Shown piece by piece: positions 46,691-55,271 of a stretch of 64,000 nt of DNA. The number at the start of each line of letters is the position of its first letter. Position 1 is the stretch's first letter. The notes beneath the pieces were generated by a model. It had not been told where the DNA came from. It saw only the letters and a program-made list of their open reading frames with translations, and made no database searches. The stretch is from Fictibacillus sp. BK138 (lineage in GTDB: Bacteria > Bacillota > Bacilli > Bacillales > Fictibacillaceae). The stretch is taken from NCBI RefSeq assembly GCF_004216955.1, contig NZ_SGXL01000001.1, positions 1,577,413-1,641,412 of the forward strand. The letters run 5' to 3'. Made by a program: the position numbers and the translations under genes.

Positions 46691-46838
46691 CCTTTCGAAC
46701 TTAGATTTTATGATGAAATTAGTAAAAAGGATGCGAAAAAAAAGACAGACTTTTATACCTTTTAAACCCGTATTTTTGTAAAAAAAGGTCAAAATATAAG
46801 GAAATTTAAGGGTTAAATCGCTAAAAACGTCGAAAAAA

Positions 46839-46867
46839 GATTGAATTCTTTAAACGAATCGTATAAT
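46839..46867 (+). promoter_or_regulatory. Possible promoter for hbs
   Basis: TATAAT at 46862-46867 with GATTGA 17 bases upstream (46839-46844); a second TATAAT is at 46885-46890. B. subtilis hbs has two promoters. The A/T-rich tract from 46690 to 46988 shows nothing else clear. Confidence 0.45.
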
Positions 46868-46988
46868 ATAAGGCTTGTTACAGATATAATAAGTAAAATC
46901 CTGTATATTACATATGAAAATAATACTTAAAAAAAATATTTCACTACCGATATACCTGTAGAGAATTCCTTGAGAGGAGGTGAATGGA

Positions 46989-47261
46989 ATGAACAAGACT
47001 GATCTTATCAACGCAGTATCTGAGCAAGCTCAGCTTTCTAAGAAAGATGCATCTAAAGCAGTAGACGCTGTTTTCGAAGCGATCACTGGTACTCTTCAAA
47101 GCGGAAGCAAGGTACAACTTATCGGTTTTGGTAACTTTGAAGTTCGTGAGCGTGCAGCTCGTAAAGGCCGCAACCCGCAAACTGGACAAGAAATCGAAAT
47201 CTCTGCAAGCAAAGTTCCTGCTTTCAAACCTGGGAAAGCCCTTAAGGACGCTGTAAAATAA
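46989..47261 (+). CDS. hbs: DNA-binding protein HU
   Basis: Nucleoid protein, 90 residues. [34 protein letters not shown] (in parts: [24 protein letters not shown]) with the DNA-intercalating Pro arm, and [17 protein letters not shown] at 46989 with GAGGAGGTG SD; a GTG at 46980 is part of that SD. Confidence 0.97.
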   Translation: MNKTDLINAVSEQAQLSKKDASKAVDAVFEAITGTLQSGSKVQLIGFGNFEVRERAARKGRNPQTGQEIEISASKVPAFKPGKALKDAVK

Positions 47262-47275
47262 TTTATACATAGGGC

Positions 47276-47307
47276 AAAAAGACCGTGAATCGTTCACGGT
47301 CTTTTTT
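47276..47307 (+). terminator. Terminator after hbs
   Basis: AAGACCGTGAA / TTCACGGTCTT with TCG loop, then TTTTATTTT. Confidence 0.95.
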
Positions 47308-47389
47308 ATTTTTTATGCTGGAGAGTGTTTGTTCGTTTGATGTACAGATTAGATGAATGTTCGCTTCAAATGAAAGTGTGAGTCATTAT

Positions 47390-47422
47390 GAGGGGTAAAT
47401 AAACACTTTTACACGGTAATCT
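47390..47422. repeat. Phased repeat, two 21-bp units (GGTAA type)
   Basis: GGTAAA at 47394 and GGTAAT at 47415, 21 bases apart; the second is CACGGTAATC, the same core as at 31234 and the reverse complement of the core at 1684-1760. The rest of the 343-base hbs-folE gap shows no clear feature. Confidence 0.4.
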
Positions 47423-47604
47423 GATTTTTATAGAAAATTCGACGAACCTACCCGCTATAACCCTATTAAATAAATGAATGATCTCTTTCGGCAGAGCTTA
47501 TTTCCTATGAAAGCTCAATATGTAAGGGGTTTCTCCTTTTGCTATTCTTTCAGCAGTATGCTAAAATTTTGCTATTGTGTTATTGGAATTGGAGGACAAA
47601 GAGC

Positions 47605-48171
47605 GTGGCAGAAGTTCAACGTGAGAAAATTGAAACCGCAGTAAAAATGATACTTGAAGCTATTGGGGAAGACCCTGAGAGAGAGGGTTTAATAGATACA
47701 CCTAAACGTGTGGCAAAAATGTACGAAGAAGTCTTTCAAGGATTGAACCAGGATCCGAAAGAACATTTTGCAACTATTTTTGGAGAAGACCACGAGGAAT
47801 TAGTACTTGTGAAAGATATACCTTTCTATTCGATGTGTGAACATCACCTTGTACCTTTCTTCGGCAAAGCTCACATAGGTTACATACCAAAAGGCGGTAA
47901 AGTTACTGGATTGAGCAAACTAGCAAGAGCAGTGGAAGCTGTAACAAAAAGACCGCAGCTGCAAGAGAGAATTACGTCAACGATTGCAAACAGCCTGCTT
48001 GAAACACTCGAACCGCACGGTGTAATTGTTGTTATCGAGGCAGAGCATATGTGTATGACGATGCGTGGAGTGAAAAAACCTGGCTCAATGACGGTTACTT
48101 CTGCGGTGAGAGGCGTTTTTGAAAAAGATGCTGCAGCAAGGGCAGAAGTATTAAGTCTGATTAAAAACTAA
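47605..48171 (+). CDS. folE: GTP cyclohydrolase I (MtrA)
   Basis: First step of tetrahydrofolate synthesis, GTP to dihydroneopterin triphosphate. 188 residues. Zn/catalytic motifs [21 protein letters not shown] (in parts: [18 protein letters not shown]), [10 protein letters not shown] and [20 protein letters not shown] at 47605 with GGAGG at 47591-47595. Operon with mtrB as in B. subtilis mtrAB. Confidence 0.95.
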   Translation: MAEVQREKIETAVKMILEAIGEDPEREGLIDTPKRVAKMYEEVFQGLNQDPKEHFATIFGEDHEELVLVKDIPFYSMCEHHLVPFFGKAHIGYIPKGGKVTGLSKLARAVEAVTKRPQLQERITSTIANSLLETLEPHGVIVVIEAEHMCMTMRGVKKPGSMTVTSAVRGVFEKDAAARAEVLSLIKN

Positions 48172-48187
48172 AGGAGGGTTTCCAATA

Positions 48188-48406
48188 ATGAAATCAGAAT
48201 TTGACTTTTTTGTTATAAAAGCTAAAGAAAATGGTGTAAATGTAATTGGATTAACCCGAGGAACAGAAACAAGGTTTCACCATTCAGAAAAATTGGATAA
48301 AGGTGAAGTGATGATCGCGCAGTTTACTGAGCATACTTCAGCTGTGAAAGTTAGAGGAAAAGCAGTTATATACACTAAGCATGGTGAAGTAGATACTGAA
48401 TCATAA
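48188..48406 (+). CDS. mtrB: trp RNA-binding attenuation protein (TRAP)
   Basis: 72-residue subunit of the 11-mer ring that, with tryptophan bound, wraps (G/U)AG-repeat [37 protein letters not shown] and the RNA-contact segment KVRG are conserved. AAGGAGGG SD. Its target, the trp leader at 55026-55153, is about 7 kb downstream. Confidence 0.95.
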   Translation: MKSEFDFFVIKAKENGVNVIGLTRGTETRFHHSEKLDKGEVMIAQFTEHTSAVKVRGKAVIYTKHGEVDTES

Positions 48407-48433
48407 GAATAGTTTATAAGCAAAATTAACTTA

Positions 48434-48500
48434 CCATTGGCAGGAATGTAAGCTAAATGAATGCCGGTGGATAGGCTAGGCGGTCAGCCTAGTTTTCTTT
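48434..48500 (+). terminator. Hairpin plus terminator after mtrB
   Basis: First stem CCATTGGCA (48434-48442) / TGCCGGTGG (48462-48470), nine pairs with two GT; immediately after, TAGGCT / AGCCTA (48472-48491) and TTTTCTTT. The second is the terminator; the first may be an added stability element. Confidence 0.75.
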
Positions 48501-48588
48501 ATGTCCGAAATAACGATTGAATCCATAAATAATTGGCGACTATGTTATAATAATGAGGCGCATTTCGCTGTATCTTTGGAGGTATATG

Positions 48589-49290
48589 ATGAACAACAGG
48601 GAAAAAATTCAACGTTTAAAAGAGCATACACTTTTATTGATGCAGCATAGTTATGTCGATAAGTTTCTTGCGCCTCCAGTTTTTGATGAAGCGAAAGTGT
48701 ATATAGCGTACTGTCTGCTTAGTGAACTTGAATTAGATGAAGCGGTTGAAGCGGAATATTTCAGCTCGATCCTTTTGATACAGTCTGCACTCGATCGTCA
48801 TGAAGATATCCTTGATGAAGACATTGTTTCACATAAAAAAAGAAGGCAGCTCGTTGTTTTATCCGGCGATTATTTTAGCAGCCTCTACTATCTGTTATTG
48901 TCCCGGTGCGAAAATCTAGATTTGATATCCAAGCTGTCAAAAGCTGTCCAAGAAATAAATGAACATAAATCTTCTATGCATCATCAAATCAACAAAAGTA
49001 ATGTGGAATACATAAAAACCGCAGGTCAAATTGAAAGCTTATTGTATATAAGAGCTGCTGAATCGTTCGGTCTGCAAAAATATATTCCGTTCATAGAACG
49101 CTATCTTCTCATATCCCTCTATCAGAGCAAGGAACAGAGAATGTCACTGAACGAGGATCAATTGGAATATTTAAATTCGTGTGAAACAGATTTACGAGAA
49201 AAAAGGATAGAGATGCCTCACGTCTTTCATCGGGAAGACTGCAGCATTTATAAATGTATTGAAAATGACTTAATGTTAGGAGAGGGTTAA
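48589..49290 (+). CDS. hepS: Heptaprenyl diphosphate synthase component 1
   Basis: Small non-catalytic partner of HepT for the menaquinone side chain. 233 residues; [14 protein letters not shown] and [15 protein letters not shown] are family landmarks. GGAGG at 48578-48582; ATG at 48589 has better spacing than ATG 48586. Confidence 0.92.
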   Translation: MNNREKIQRLKEHTLLLMQHSYVDKFLAPPVFDEAKVYIAYCLLSELELDEAVEAEYFSSILLIQSALDRHEDILDEDIVSHKKRRQLVVLSGDYFSSLYYLLLSRCENLDLISKLSKAVQEINEHKSSMHHQINKSNVEYIKTAGQIESLLYIRAAESFGLQKYIPFIERYLLISLYQSKEQRMSLNEDQLEYLNSCETDLREKRIEMPHVFHREDCSIYKCIENDLMLGEG

Positions 49291-49294
49291 TCCG

Positions 49295-49999
49295 ATGTTG
49301 AGTAAAGAAGAACGGGTTCACTCTGTATTTGAAAAGATCTCAGATCAATATGATTATATGAACGATCTTATCAGCTTCAAACAGCATAACAGATGGCGAA
49401 ATGATACTATGAAACGCATCAGTGTCAAACCGGGAGACAATTGTCTGGATGTTTGCTGCGGAACTGGAGAATGGACATTTGCGCTTGCAGAAGCTGCAGG
49501 TGAAAAAGGTAATGTAACTGGCCTTGACTTTAGTGAGAACATGTTGAAGGTCGGACGGGAAAAATTAAAGAAACGCTCTTTTCCTAACATAGCTTTTTTA
49601 CATGGAAATGCAATGGAGCTGCCGTTTGAAGATAACACCTTTGATGTTGTAACCATTGGTTTTGGTCTCAGAAACGTACCTGACTATTTTCAGGCGCTTA
49701 AAGAAATGGCAAGAGTAGTAAAGCCTGGAGGAAGAGTGGTTTGTTTGGAAACGTCACATCCGACAGTTCCCGTTTTCAAACAGGTTTTCAAATTTTATTT
49801 TACGTATATCATGCCTGTCTTCGGTAAGCTTTTCGCAAAAAGCTATCAAGAATACTCTTGGCTGCAAGAGTCAACTGAAGCTTTTTTGACTAAAGAAGAA
49901 CTAAAGGATCTTTTTCAAAGATCAGGTTTGACCGAAGTTGAAGTGAAATCATATGCATTAGGTGCAGCTGCTATGCATACAGGTAAAAAACCGCAATAG
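49295..49999 (+). CDS. menG: Demethylmenaquinone methyltransferase
   Basis: UbiE-family SAM methyltransferase, last step of menaquinone synthesis. 234 residues. [20 protein letters not shown] motif [25 protein letters not shown] and [11 protein letters not shown] region are typical. Follows hepS by four bases; hepS-menG-hepT is the B. subtilis hep operon, here with three genes inserted before hepT. Confidence 0.95.
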   Translation: MLSKEERVHSVFEKISDQYDYMNDLISFKQHNRWRNDTMKRISVKPGDNCLDVCCGTGEWTFALAEAAGEKGNVTGLDFSENMLKVGREKLKKRSFPNIAFLHGNAMELPFEDNTFDVVTIGFGLRNVPDYFQALKEMARVVKPGGRVVCLETSHPTVPVFKQVFKFYFTYIMPVFGKLFAKSYQEYSWLQESTEAFLTKEELKDLFQRSGLTEVEVKSYALGAAAMHTGKKPQ

Positions 50000-50015
50000 A
50001 AGAGAGCGTTGAAGT

Positions 50016-50879
50016 GTGTGGAATAAAGTTAAGATTATTTTAGAAATGATTAAGTTTGAACATACCATTTTTGCTCTGCCTTTTGCCTATTTGGGGGCAA
50101 TAATGGGGAACATTGTTGAAGAAGGTACCATGCCATCATTGTTCGAATGGGTATGGATCACGTTAGCGATGGTAGGTGCAAGAAGTTCTGCAATGGCTCT
50201 GAACCGGGCGATAGATTCAGAGATTGATGGAGAAAATCCTAGAACTAAGACTCGTGCTATTCCTGCAAAACTTTTAAAAATAGGTGAAGTATATTTATTT
50301 ATCGCAGTGACTCTAGCGTTATTGTTTGTTAGTGCGTACCAGCTTAATGCACTTTCTGTAAAGCTGCTTCCGCTTGCTGTCTTTTTTCTTGTTATTTATT
50401 CTTATACGAAGCGGTTTACTTATCTGTGCCACATTGTCCTTGGGATTACGATTGCACTGGCACCCCTAGGTGGATGGGTTGGTGCAACAGGTACGTTAAG
50501 TCAGGAAGCATTTCTATTGTTTTTCGGCGTGCTTTTTTGGACGGCAGGTTTTGACGTTATATATGCAACCCAAGACGCGGAATATGACAAGTCACATGGT
50601 TTGTATTCTATCCCGTCTGCATTTGGCATTGCAAAAGGTCTGATAACTGCCAGATGGCTTCATGGTGCTAGTTTCATAACTTTCATCACACTTGGTGCAG
50701 TGTCAGGTATGGGGTGGATTTATTATCTCGGCGTCATTATTTCTGGTGTAATCATGGTATATGAACATTCATTGGTAAAGCCTCATGATCTATCAAAGCT
50801 GGATGTAGCCTTCTTTACGATGAACGGTGTTTTAAGTGTAGTCATGTTTATTTTTTCAATAGGGGACCTTTTATTATGA
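50016..50879 (+). CDS. mqnP: UbiA-family prenyltransferase, probable futalosine-pathway MqnP
   Basis: 287-residue membrane prenyltransferase with about eight helices. Asp-rich motifs NRAIDSEIDGENPRTKTRAI (N-x3-D-x3-D, about 64-84) and DVIYATQDAEYDKSHGL (about 179-195). Its place before UbiX-like and MqnA genes argues for prenylation of 1,4-dihydroxy-6-naphthoate in the futalosine menaquinone route. Exact substrate is inferred. GTG start at 50016 with GAGCGTTGAAG upstream, SD weak. Overlaps the next gene by four bases. Confidence 0.88.
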   Translation: MWNKVKIILEMIKFEHTIFALPFAYLGAIMGNIVEEGTMPSLFEWVWITLAMVGARSSAMALNRAIDSEIDGENPRTKTRAIPAKLLKIGEVYLFIAVTLALLFVSAYQLNALSVKLLPLAVFFLVIYSYTKRFTYLCHIVLGITIALAPLGGWVGATGTLSQEAFLLFFGVLFWTAGFDVIYATQDAEYDKSHGLYSIPSAFGIAKGLITARWLHGASFITFITLGAVSGMGWIYYLGVIISGVIMVYEHSLVKPHDLSKLDVAFFTMNGVLSVVMFIFSIGDLLL

Positions 50880-51466
50880 AAACTTTTACGATTGGTATTA
50901 CCGGGGCAAGTGGTGCTGTATATGGTATTAGACTTGTACAGGAAATTCTGAAGAGCGGAAACAAAGTCCATCTTGTAGTGACTGAAGCAGGATGGCAAGT
51001 ATTTAGAGAAGAGCTCCTTTGGAACACTGAGGATCGGGAAGCTTGTCTGGAAGAACACTTTGCTTCATTTGGCAGGGAGCGTTTTCATTACCACACGCTC
51101 CGCGATTTTAATGCGCCTATCGCGAGTGGTTCTTATCAGAATGACGGAATGGTTATCATACCTTGTTCGATGGGTACTTTGTCTGGAATCGCTCATGGAG
51201 CTTCTGGCAATCTACTGGAGCGTACGGCAGATGTTATGCTGAAGGAAAGCAGAAAACTCATTTTAGTTCCAAGAGAAACGCCGCTTCATAAGATTCATCT
51301 GGAAAATATGATCAAAGTTACTGAAGCTGGAGGTAAGATCGTTCCAGCAATGCCTGGTTTTTATCATTTACCTAAGTCTATGGAAGATTTAGTGAATTTC
51401 CTTGTAGGAAAAGTATTGGATAATCTAGGTGTTCACCATGAATTGTTTACACGCTGGGGAGACTGA
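50876..51466 (+). CDS. ubiX: UbiX-family flavin prenyltransferase
   Basis: Makes prenyl-FMN, the cofactor of UbiD decarboxylases. 196 residues. N-terminal GITGASGAVYGIRLVQ, central IPCSMGTLSGIAHGASGNLLERTADVMLKE (in parts: PCSMGTLSGIAHG, NLLERTADVMLKE) and LVPRETPLHKIHLENM match the family. A UbiD partner is not in the window. ATG overlaps the stop of the UbiA-like gene. Confidence 0.92.
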   Translation: MKTFTIGITGASGAVYGIRLVQEILKSGNKVHLVVTEAGWQVFREELLWNTEDREACLEEHFASFGRERFHYHTLRDFNAPIASGSYQNDGMVIIPCSMGTLSGIAHGASGNLLERTADVMLKESRKLILVPRETPLHKIHLENMIKVTEAGGKIVPAMPGFYHLPKSMEDLVNFLVGKVLDNLGVHHELFTRWGD

Positions 51467-51472
51467 TAGAAT

Positions 51473-52300
51473 ATGAACATCGGGGAAATTAACTATACAA
51501 ACATCATACCCCTATATTTTTATTTGGACAGAGAACGATTAAAGGAGAACGGAGTATCGATAACAGATGCCGTGCCTTCTAGAATTAACCGGCTAATGGA
51601 AGAAAAAAAGGTAGATATAGGAGGGATCTCCTCATTTTCTTTTGGAAAAAATGCAGACCGTTATAGCCTTATCCCAGACTTATCGGTTTCTGCTTTCGGA
51701 AAAGTCAATTCTATCTTTTTGTTTTCGAAATATCGCTTAGAAGAGTTAGGCGGAAAAAAGGTAGCTTTAACGTCGAGCTCTGAAACATCTGTTGCCTTGG
51801 TGAAGATCATCATGTGGCAATTTTACAGAATTGAGCCTTCTTTTAAAGTAGAAAAACCGAATTTCGAAAAAATGATGGAACTGTATGATGCATGCCTCCT
51901 GATTGGTGATGATGCCATTTCAGCCAATAGAAAGAACAGTAGCTATCATGTGTATGACCTAGGAGAAATCTGGTATAAAGAGACTGGACTTCCGATGGTT
52001 TTTGCTGTGATGGCTTATCGTAAAGAGATGGAAACAGAGAAGAGAGAATTGCTCTCTTATGTTGGTCAAAGTATGACAGAAAGCAAAGAGCGCTGTCTGA
52101 GAGAAAATTTTGCACCTGTTGTTGAACGTGCAGTCATGGAGCATGGCGGAACTGCTGCATTTTGGGAATCATATTTTAATGGGTTAGATTACGGATTTAA
52201 TGGCGAACATGAAAAAGGACTAAGTGTTTATTTTCAGCTTGCTAAAGAGTGCGGATTGTTGCAGACAATACCCTCTATCTTAAAGCTTTCGTATAAGTAA
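51473..52300 (+). CDS. mqnA: Chorismate dehydratase MqnA
   Basis: Periplasmic-binding-protein-like enzyme that dehydrates chorismate to 3-enolpyruvylbenzoate, the entry to the futalosine menaquinone pathway. 275 residues. IGEINYTNIIPLYFYL, VDIGGISSFSFG, IFLFSKYRLEELGGKKVALTSSSETSVAL (in parts) and LIGDDAI are conserved. Seven bases after ubiX. Confidence 0.92.
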   Translation: MNIGEINYTNIIPLYFYLDRERLKENGVSITDAVPSRINRLMEEKKVDIGGISSFSFGKNADRYSLIPDLSVSAFGKVNSIFLFSKYRLEELGGKKVALTSSSETSVALVKIIMWQFYRIEPSFKVEKPNFEKMMELYDACLLIGDDAISANRKNSSYHVYDLGEIWYKETGLPMVFAVMAYRKEMETEKRELLSYVGQSMTESKERCLRENFAPVVERAVMEHGGTAAFWESYFNGLDYGFNGEHEKGLSVYFQLAKECGLLQTIPSILKLSYK

Positions 52301-52322
52301 CAGGCGATAGGGTGAAATAAAA

Positions 52323-53288
52323 GTGAAGTTAAAAGACTTATACTCATTTTTAAAAAAAGATTTACAGCTAATAGAAGATCAACTCGCAGTGTCGGTTAGT
52401 TCTGATCAGCCTATGATCCATACAGCAGGCATGGAGTTATTAAAAGCTGGGGGAAAAAGAATCCGCCCTGTATTTGTTCTGCTTTCTGCTCAGTTTGGTA
52501 CATACAACATCAGTCAAGTTAAAAAGCCTGCAGCAGCATTAGAATTAATACATATGGCCTCGCTTGTCCATGACGATGTCGTAGATGATGCTGACATGAG
52601 AAGAGGAAGAGAGACGGTTAAGGCAAAGTATGACAATAAGATCGCCATGTACACGGGTGATTATATTTTTGCTTCTGCTCTAAAGTTAATGACAGATATT
52701 GAGATTCCCCGTGCACATCAGATCCTGGCGCAGGGAATGAAAGAGATGTGCCTGGGCGAGATCGAACAGATAAACGAACAATTTGATACGGATCAGAACA
52801 TAAGAAAGTATTTTAAGCGGATCAAGCGTAAGACCGCTTTGCTCATCGCTTTAAGCTGCCAGTTAGGAGCGATCACTTCAAAAGCGGATGTTTCCCTTCA
52901 GAGACTTCTTTATGAGTTTGGCTATTGTGTCGGCATGGCTTTTCAGATTACGGATGATATCTTGGATTTTACCGCATCAGAAAAACAGCTTGGAAAACCT
53001 GCAGGAAGTGATTTGAAGCAAGGAAACATTACACTTCCGGCGTTATTTACGATCCGTAATTATCCTGAAGTGAAAGAAAAGCTGGACCTCTACTATCAAA
53101 ATGGAAATTCTGAGCTTCTGAAAGAGCTGTTAAAAGATATTAAAAGCCATGGCGGGATCGAGTATGCATCTCAAATCTCCGCGAAATACCTGAACCGTGC
53201 TAAAAATGCTGCACGATCATTACCTGATACCGATGCGAGGGACAGCTTGCTGAAAGTAGCTGATTTTATTGCTGGCCGGAAATTTTGA
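52323..53288 (+). CDS. hepT: Heptaprenyl diphosphate synthase component 2
   Basis: Catalytic trans-prenyltransferase for the C35 side chain. 321 residues. First Asp-rich motif VHDDVVDDADMRRG (about 79-92), second ITDDILDFTASEKQLGKPAGSD (in parts: ITDDILDFTAS, GKPAGSD; about 207-228). GTG start at 52323 with AGGGTGAAA as SD. Ends the hep-men-mqn cluster. Confidence 0.96.
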   Translation: MKLKDLYSFLKKDLQLIEDQLAVSVSSDQPMIHTAGMELLKAGGKRIRPVFVLLSAQFGTYNISQVKKPAAALELIHMASLVHDDVVDDADMRRGRETVKAKYDNKIAMYTGDYIFASALKLMTDIEIPRAHQILAQGMKEMCLGEIEQINEQFDTDQNIRKYFKRIKRKTALLIALSCQLGAITSKADVSLQRLLYEFGYCVGMAFQITDDILDFTASEKQLGKPAGSDLKQGNITLPALFTIRNYPEVKEKLDLYYQNGNSELLKELLKDIKSHGGIEYASQISAKYLNRAKNAARSLPDTDARDSLLKVADFIAGRKF

Positions 53289-53377
53289 GCCATTGCTAAT
53301 TTTTAAAATTTTTGGTACGATTTCTCTGGGGAACTTGTCCCACATATACTATACATAGATGATAGGAGAGGGAATAC

Positions 53378-53821
53378 ATGGAAAAAACGTTTTTAATGGT
53401 TAAACCAGATGGCGTTCAACGTGCGTTAATCGGAGAAATCGTATCCCGTTTTGAAAAGAAAGGTTTTCAATTAGTAGGGGCGAAATTAATGAACATTTCT
53501 GAGGATCTTGCTAAAGAACATTACGGTGAGCACAAAGAGCGTCCGTTCTTCGGAGAGCTTGTAGACTTTATTACTTCTGGACCTGTATTTGCAATGGTTT
53601 GGGAAGGTAAAGACGTTATCTTAACTGCTCGCAACATGATGGGCAAAACGAACCCTGCTGAAGCAGCACCTGGTTCAATCCGCGGTGACTATGCTGTACA
53701 AGTAAGCAACAACATCATCCACGGTTCAGATTCTGCTGAAAGTGCAGAGCGCGAAATCGGTTTATTCTTTAAAGAAGAAGAACTAGTTTCTTACGATAAA
53801 GCTGTTTCTGTTTGGATCTAA
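53378..53821 (+). CDS. ndk: Nucleoside diphosphate kinase
   Basis: Balances NTP pools through a phospho-His intermediate. 147 residues. [36 protein letters not shown] (in parts: [13 protein letters not shown]) and the active His in [18 protein letters not shown]. Follows hepT as in B. subtilis. Confidence 0.97.
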   Translation: MEKTFLMVKPDGVQRALIGEIVSRFEKKGFQLVGAKLMNISEDLAKEHYGEHKERPFFGELVDFITSGPVFAMVWEGKDVILTARNMMGKTNPAEAAPGSIRGDYAVQVSNNIIHGSDSAESAEREIGLFFKEEELVSYDKAVSVWI

Positions 53822-53848
53822 TTATTTTATCTAAAAATGAAAGCGTTT

Positions 53849-53878
53849 TAGCCGGCCATTGTGCCGGTTTTTTTTATT
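53849..53878 (+). terminator. Terminator after ndk
   Basis: CCGGC / GCCGG with a short CATTGT loop, then eight T. Confidence 0.88.
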
Positions 53879-53960
53879 TTTATGAATTTTATTGAAATAA
53901 GTAGTTGATTTCCTCGCATTTTTAGTCGATGTCAGTAAAGTTTTAAGAGCCTATTTACTA

Positions 53961-54067
53961 ATCACATAAAAAAAGACAATAAACACATAAAAAAACGTAA
54001 TCATCACATAAAAAGTGGATACAATCACATAAAAATAACCGGTAATCACAAATTTTTACATTTTATG
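53961..54067. repeat. Phased degenerate repeat, exactly 21 bp, 5 units (CACATAAAAA type)
   Basis: CACATA starts at 53963, 53984, 54005 and 54026 and CACAAA at 54047: a strict 21-base step. Each unit is (A/T)TCACATAAAAA-like (first two AATCA/AAACA) plus about ten variable bases. A-tracts are in phase over two helical turns. It lies between the ndk terminator and the cheR promoter. Confidence 0.85.
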
Positions 54068-54103
54068 GAATTTTCAATTACTCATGGTGGATCTATGAGT
54101 ATA

Positions 54104-54130
54104 TGAAAAAAGTTTAAAGTTCGCCGATAA
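54104..54130 (+). promoter_or_regulatory. Possible sigma-D promoter for cheR
   Basis: TGAA at 54104-54107, 15-base spacer, GCCGATAA at 54123-54130. The sigma-D consensus is TAAA-N15-GCCGATAT, so 3/4 and 7/8 match. It lies 53 bases before cheR, a chemotaxis gene. Confidence 0.55.
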
Positions 54131-54182
54131 AAGGGATATGGATGATGAACAAAGCAGCATATGACTAACGGGAGAGAAATAA

Positions 54183-54956
54183 ATGGACTTGGATTATGAA
54201 GGATTTAAAAAGAATATTTTGCTAAAGACGGGAATTGATCTTTCAAAATATAAAGAAGCACAAATGAAACGGCGACTGATCGCTTTAAGAGATAAGAGAT
54301 CTTTTGGTTCCTTTTCTGACTATTATCAAGCTTTATCACATGACAGCAATATGCTGGATGAATTTTTAGACAGAATGACGATCAATGTTTCTGAGTTCTA
54401 TCGAAATCCTTCTCGCTGGGAAGTGCTTGAACAAAAGATTCTACCAAGACTCTTAGCTGAACGTAACTCTTTGAAAGTATGGAGTGCTGCATGTTCAACA
54501 GGCGAGGAGCCGTATACACTTTCGATGATGCTTACAGAATATAAGGGGATCATTAACTTTTCTGTTCTGGCGACAGATCTAGATGAACAAGTTTTAGAAC
54601 AAGCAAAAAACGGTTTTTATTTTGAAAAAGCTGTTCAAGACGTTCCCGTTACGAAAAAGAAGCGATATTTTTTAAAGCAGGAACTAGGTCTAAAAATAAG
54701 TGATGACATAAAAAAACATGTCACATTTAAAAAGCAGAACCTTCTTTCCGATCCATTCGGAAATGATTTCGATTTAATCGTTTGCCGGAATGTGATGATC
54801 TATTTTACAGAAGAAGCAAAAGCGGTTTTATATGATAAATTCAGTAAAGCTCTACGTCCAGGAGGAGTATTATTTGTTGGAAGCACAGAACAAATCTTTA
54901 ATCCTGGATTGTACGGATTAGAATCAGAAGAACCATTCTTCTACAGAAAAAAATAA
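54183..54956 (+). CDS. cheR: Chemotaxis protein methyltransferase CheR
   Basis: SAM-dependent methyltransferase of chemoreceptor glutamates. 257 residues. N-terminal helical domain (KYKEAQMKRRL), then VWSAACSTGEEPYTLSM (SAM motif), ATDLDEQVLEQA and CRNVMIYFTEEAK. GGGAGAG SD. In B. subtilis it precedes aroF-aroB-aroH; here the trp leader follows directly. Confidence 0.95.
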   Translation: MDLDYEGFKKNILLKTGIDLSKYKEAQMKRRLIALRDKRSFGSFSDYYQALSHDSNMLDEFLDRMTINVSEFYRNPSRWEVLEQKILPRLLAERNSLKVWSAACSTGEEPYTLSMMLTEYKGIINFSVLATDLDEQVLEQAKNGFYFEKAVQDVPVTKKKRYFLKQELGLKISDDIKKHVTFKKQNLLSDPFGNDFDLIVCRNVMIYFTEEAKAVLYDKFSKALRPGGVLFVGSTEQIFNPGLYGLESEEPFFYRKK

Positions 54957-54990
54957 TAAGGTTAATTATATTGAATTTACTTTTTCATGG

Positions 54991-55019
54991 TTGACAGATT
55001 AAAATGAATGGTTTAATGT
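54991..55019 (+). promoter_or_regulatory. trp operon promoter
   Basis: Perfect -35 TTGACA at 54991-54996; the -10 is probably TAATGT (55014-55019, 17-base spacer), a weaker match. Transcription would start near 55026, a few bases before the TRAP site. Confidence 0.65.
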
Positions 55020-55031
55020 AACTGATAAGTT

Positions 55032-55104
55032 TAGAGTAATAGTTTAGAGTATTAGAGCCTAGTTGAGACAAGTTGAGAGAGAGTTCGAGTGGAGCAGAGC
55101 CGAG
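55032..55104 (+). promoter_or_regulatory. TRAP-binding site in the trp leader
   Basis: A run of (G/T)AG triplets mostly 2-3 bases apart: positions 55034, 55040, 55045, 55053, 55060, 55065, 55075, 55081, 55087, 55092, 55097 and 55102 (plus an AAG at 55070). About 11-12 triplets match an 11-subunit TRAP ring; mtrB is encoded in the window. Confidence 0.9.
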
Positions 55105-55121
55105 AATGGAAATGTACATAT

Positions 55122-55153
55122 GCCATGCGGTTTTTTTCTGCATGGCTTTTTTG
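55122..55153 (+). terminator. trp attenuator (terminator with competing antiterminator)
   Basis: GCCATGC (55122-55128) / GCATGGC (55140-55146) then seven T. The upstream arm can instead pair with CCG (55100-55102) and ATGG (55106-55109), which overlap the last TRAP triplet. TRAP binding would block this antiterminator and favour termination, as in B. subtilis. Confidence 0.9.
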
Positions 55154-55215
55154 TATCCTTTTTTATAAGGAGTACATGGTCCATAGATGAATCGTCCTCT
55201 TATAACCCCCTCACT

Positions 55216-55271
55216 CTCCGTAATATGCGGAGGTGTACTTTATGATATTTTCCTTTCATAACCCGCCTTGA
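55216..55271 (+). other. SD-sequestering hairpin and 9-codon ORF where trpE is expected
   Basis: CTCCG / CGGAG around TAATATG hides the SD GGAGGTG (55229-55235). ATG at 55242 opens ATG ATA TTT TCC TTT CAT (MIFSFHNPP) and stops at 55271. In B. subtilis the equivalent hairpin covers the trpE SD. No trpE follows; trpD begins at 55326. The rest of 55272-55325 shows only the trpD SD AAAGGGG. Confidence 0.6.

Noticed and set aside
46568-46792. ORFs of about 70 codons on both strands after spoIVA
   Set aside because: They cover repeat copy 5; no SD and similar frames recur only where the repeat does.
53961-54067. CRISPR array
   Set aside because: The repeat part is only about 10-12 bases within a 21-base unit, there are no 25-40 base spacers and no cas genes.
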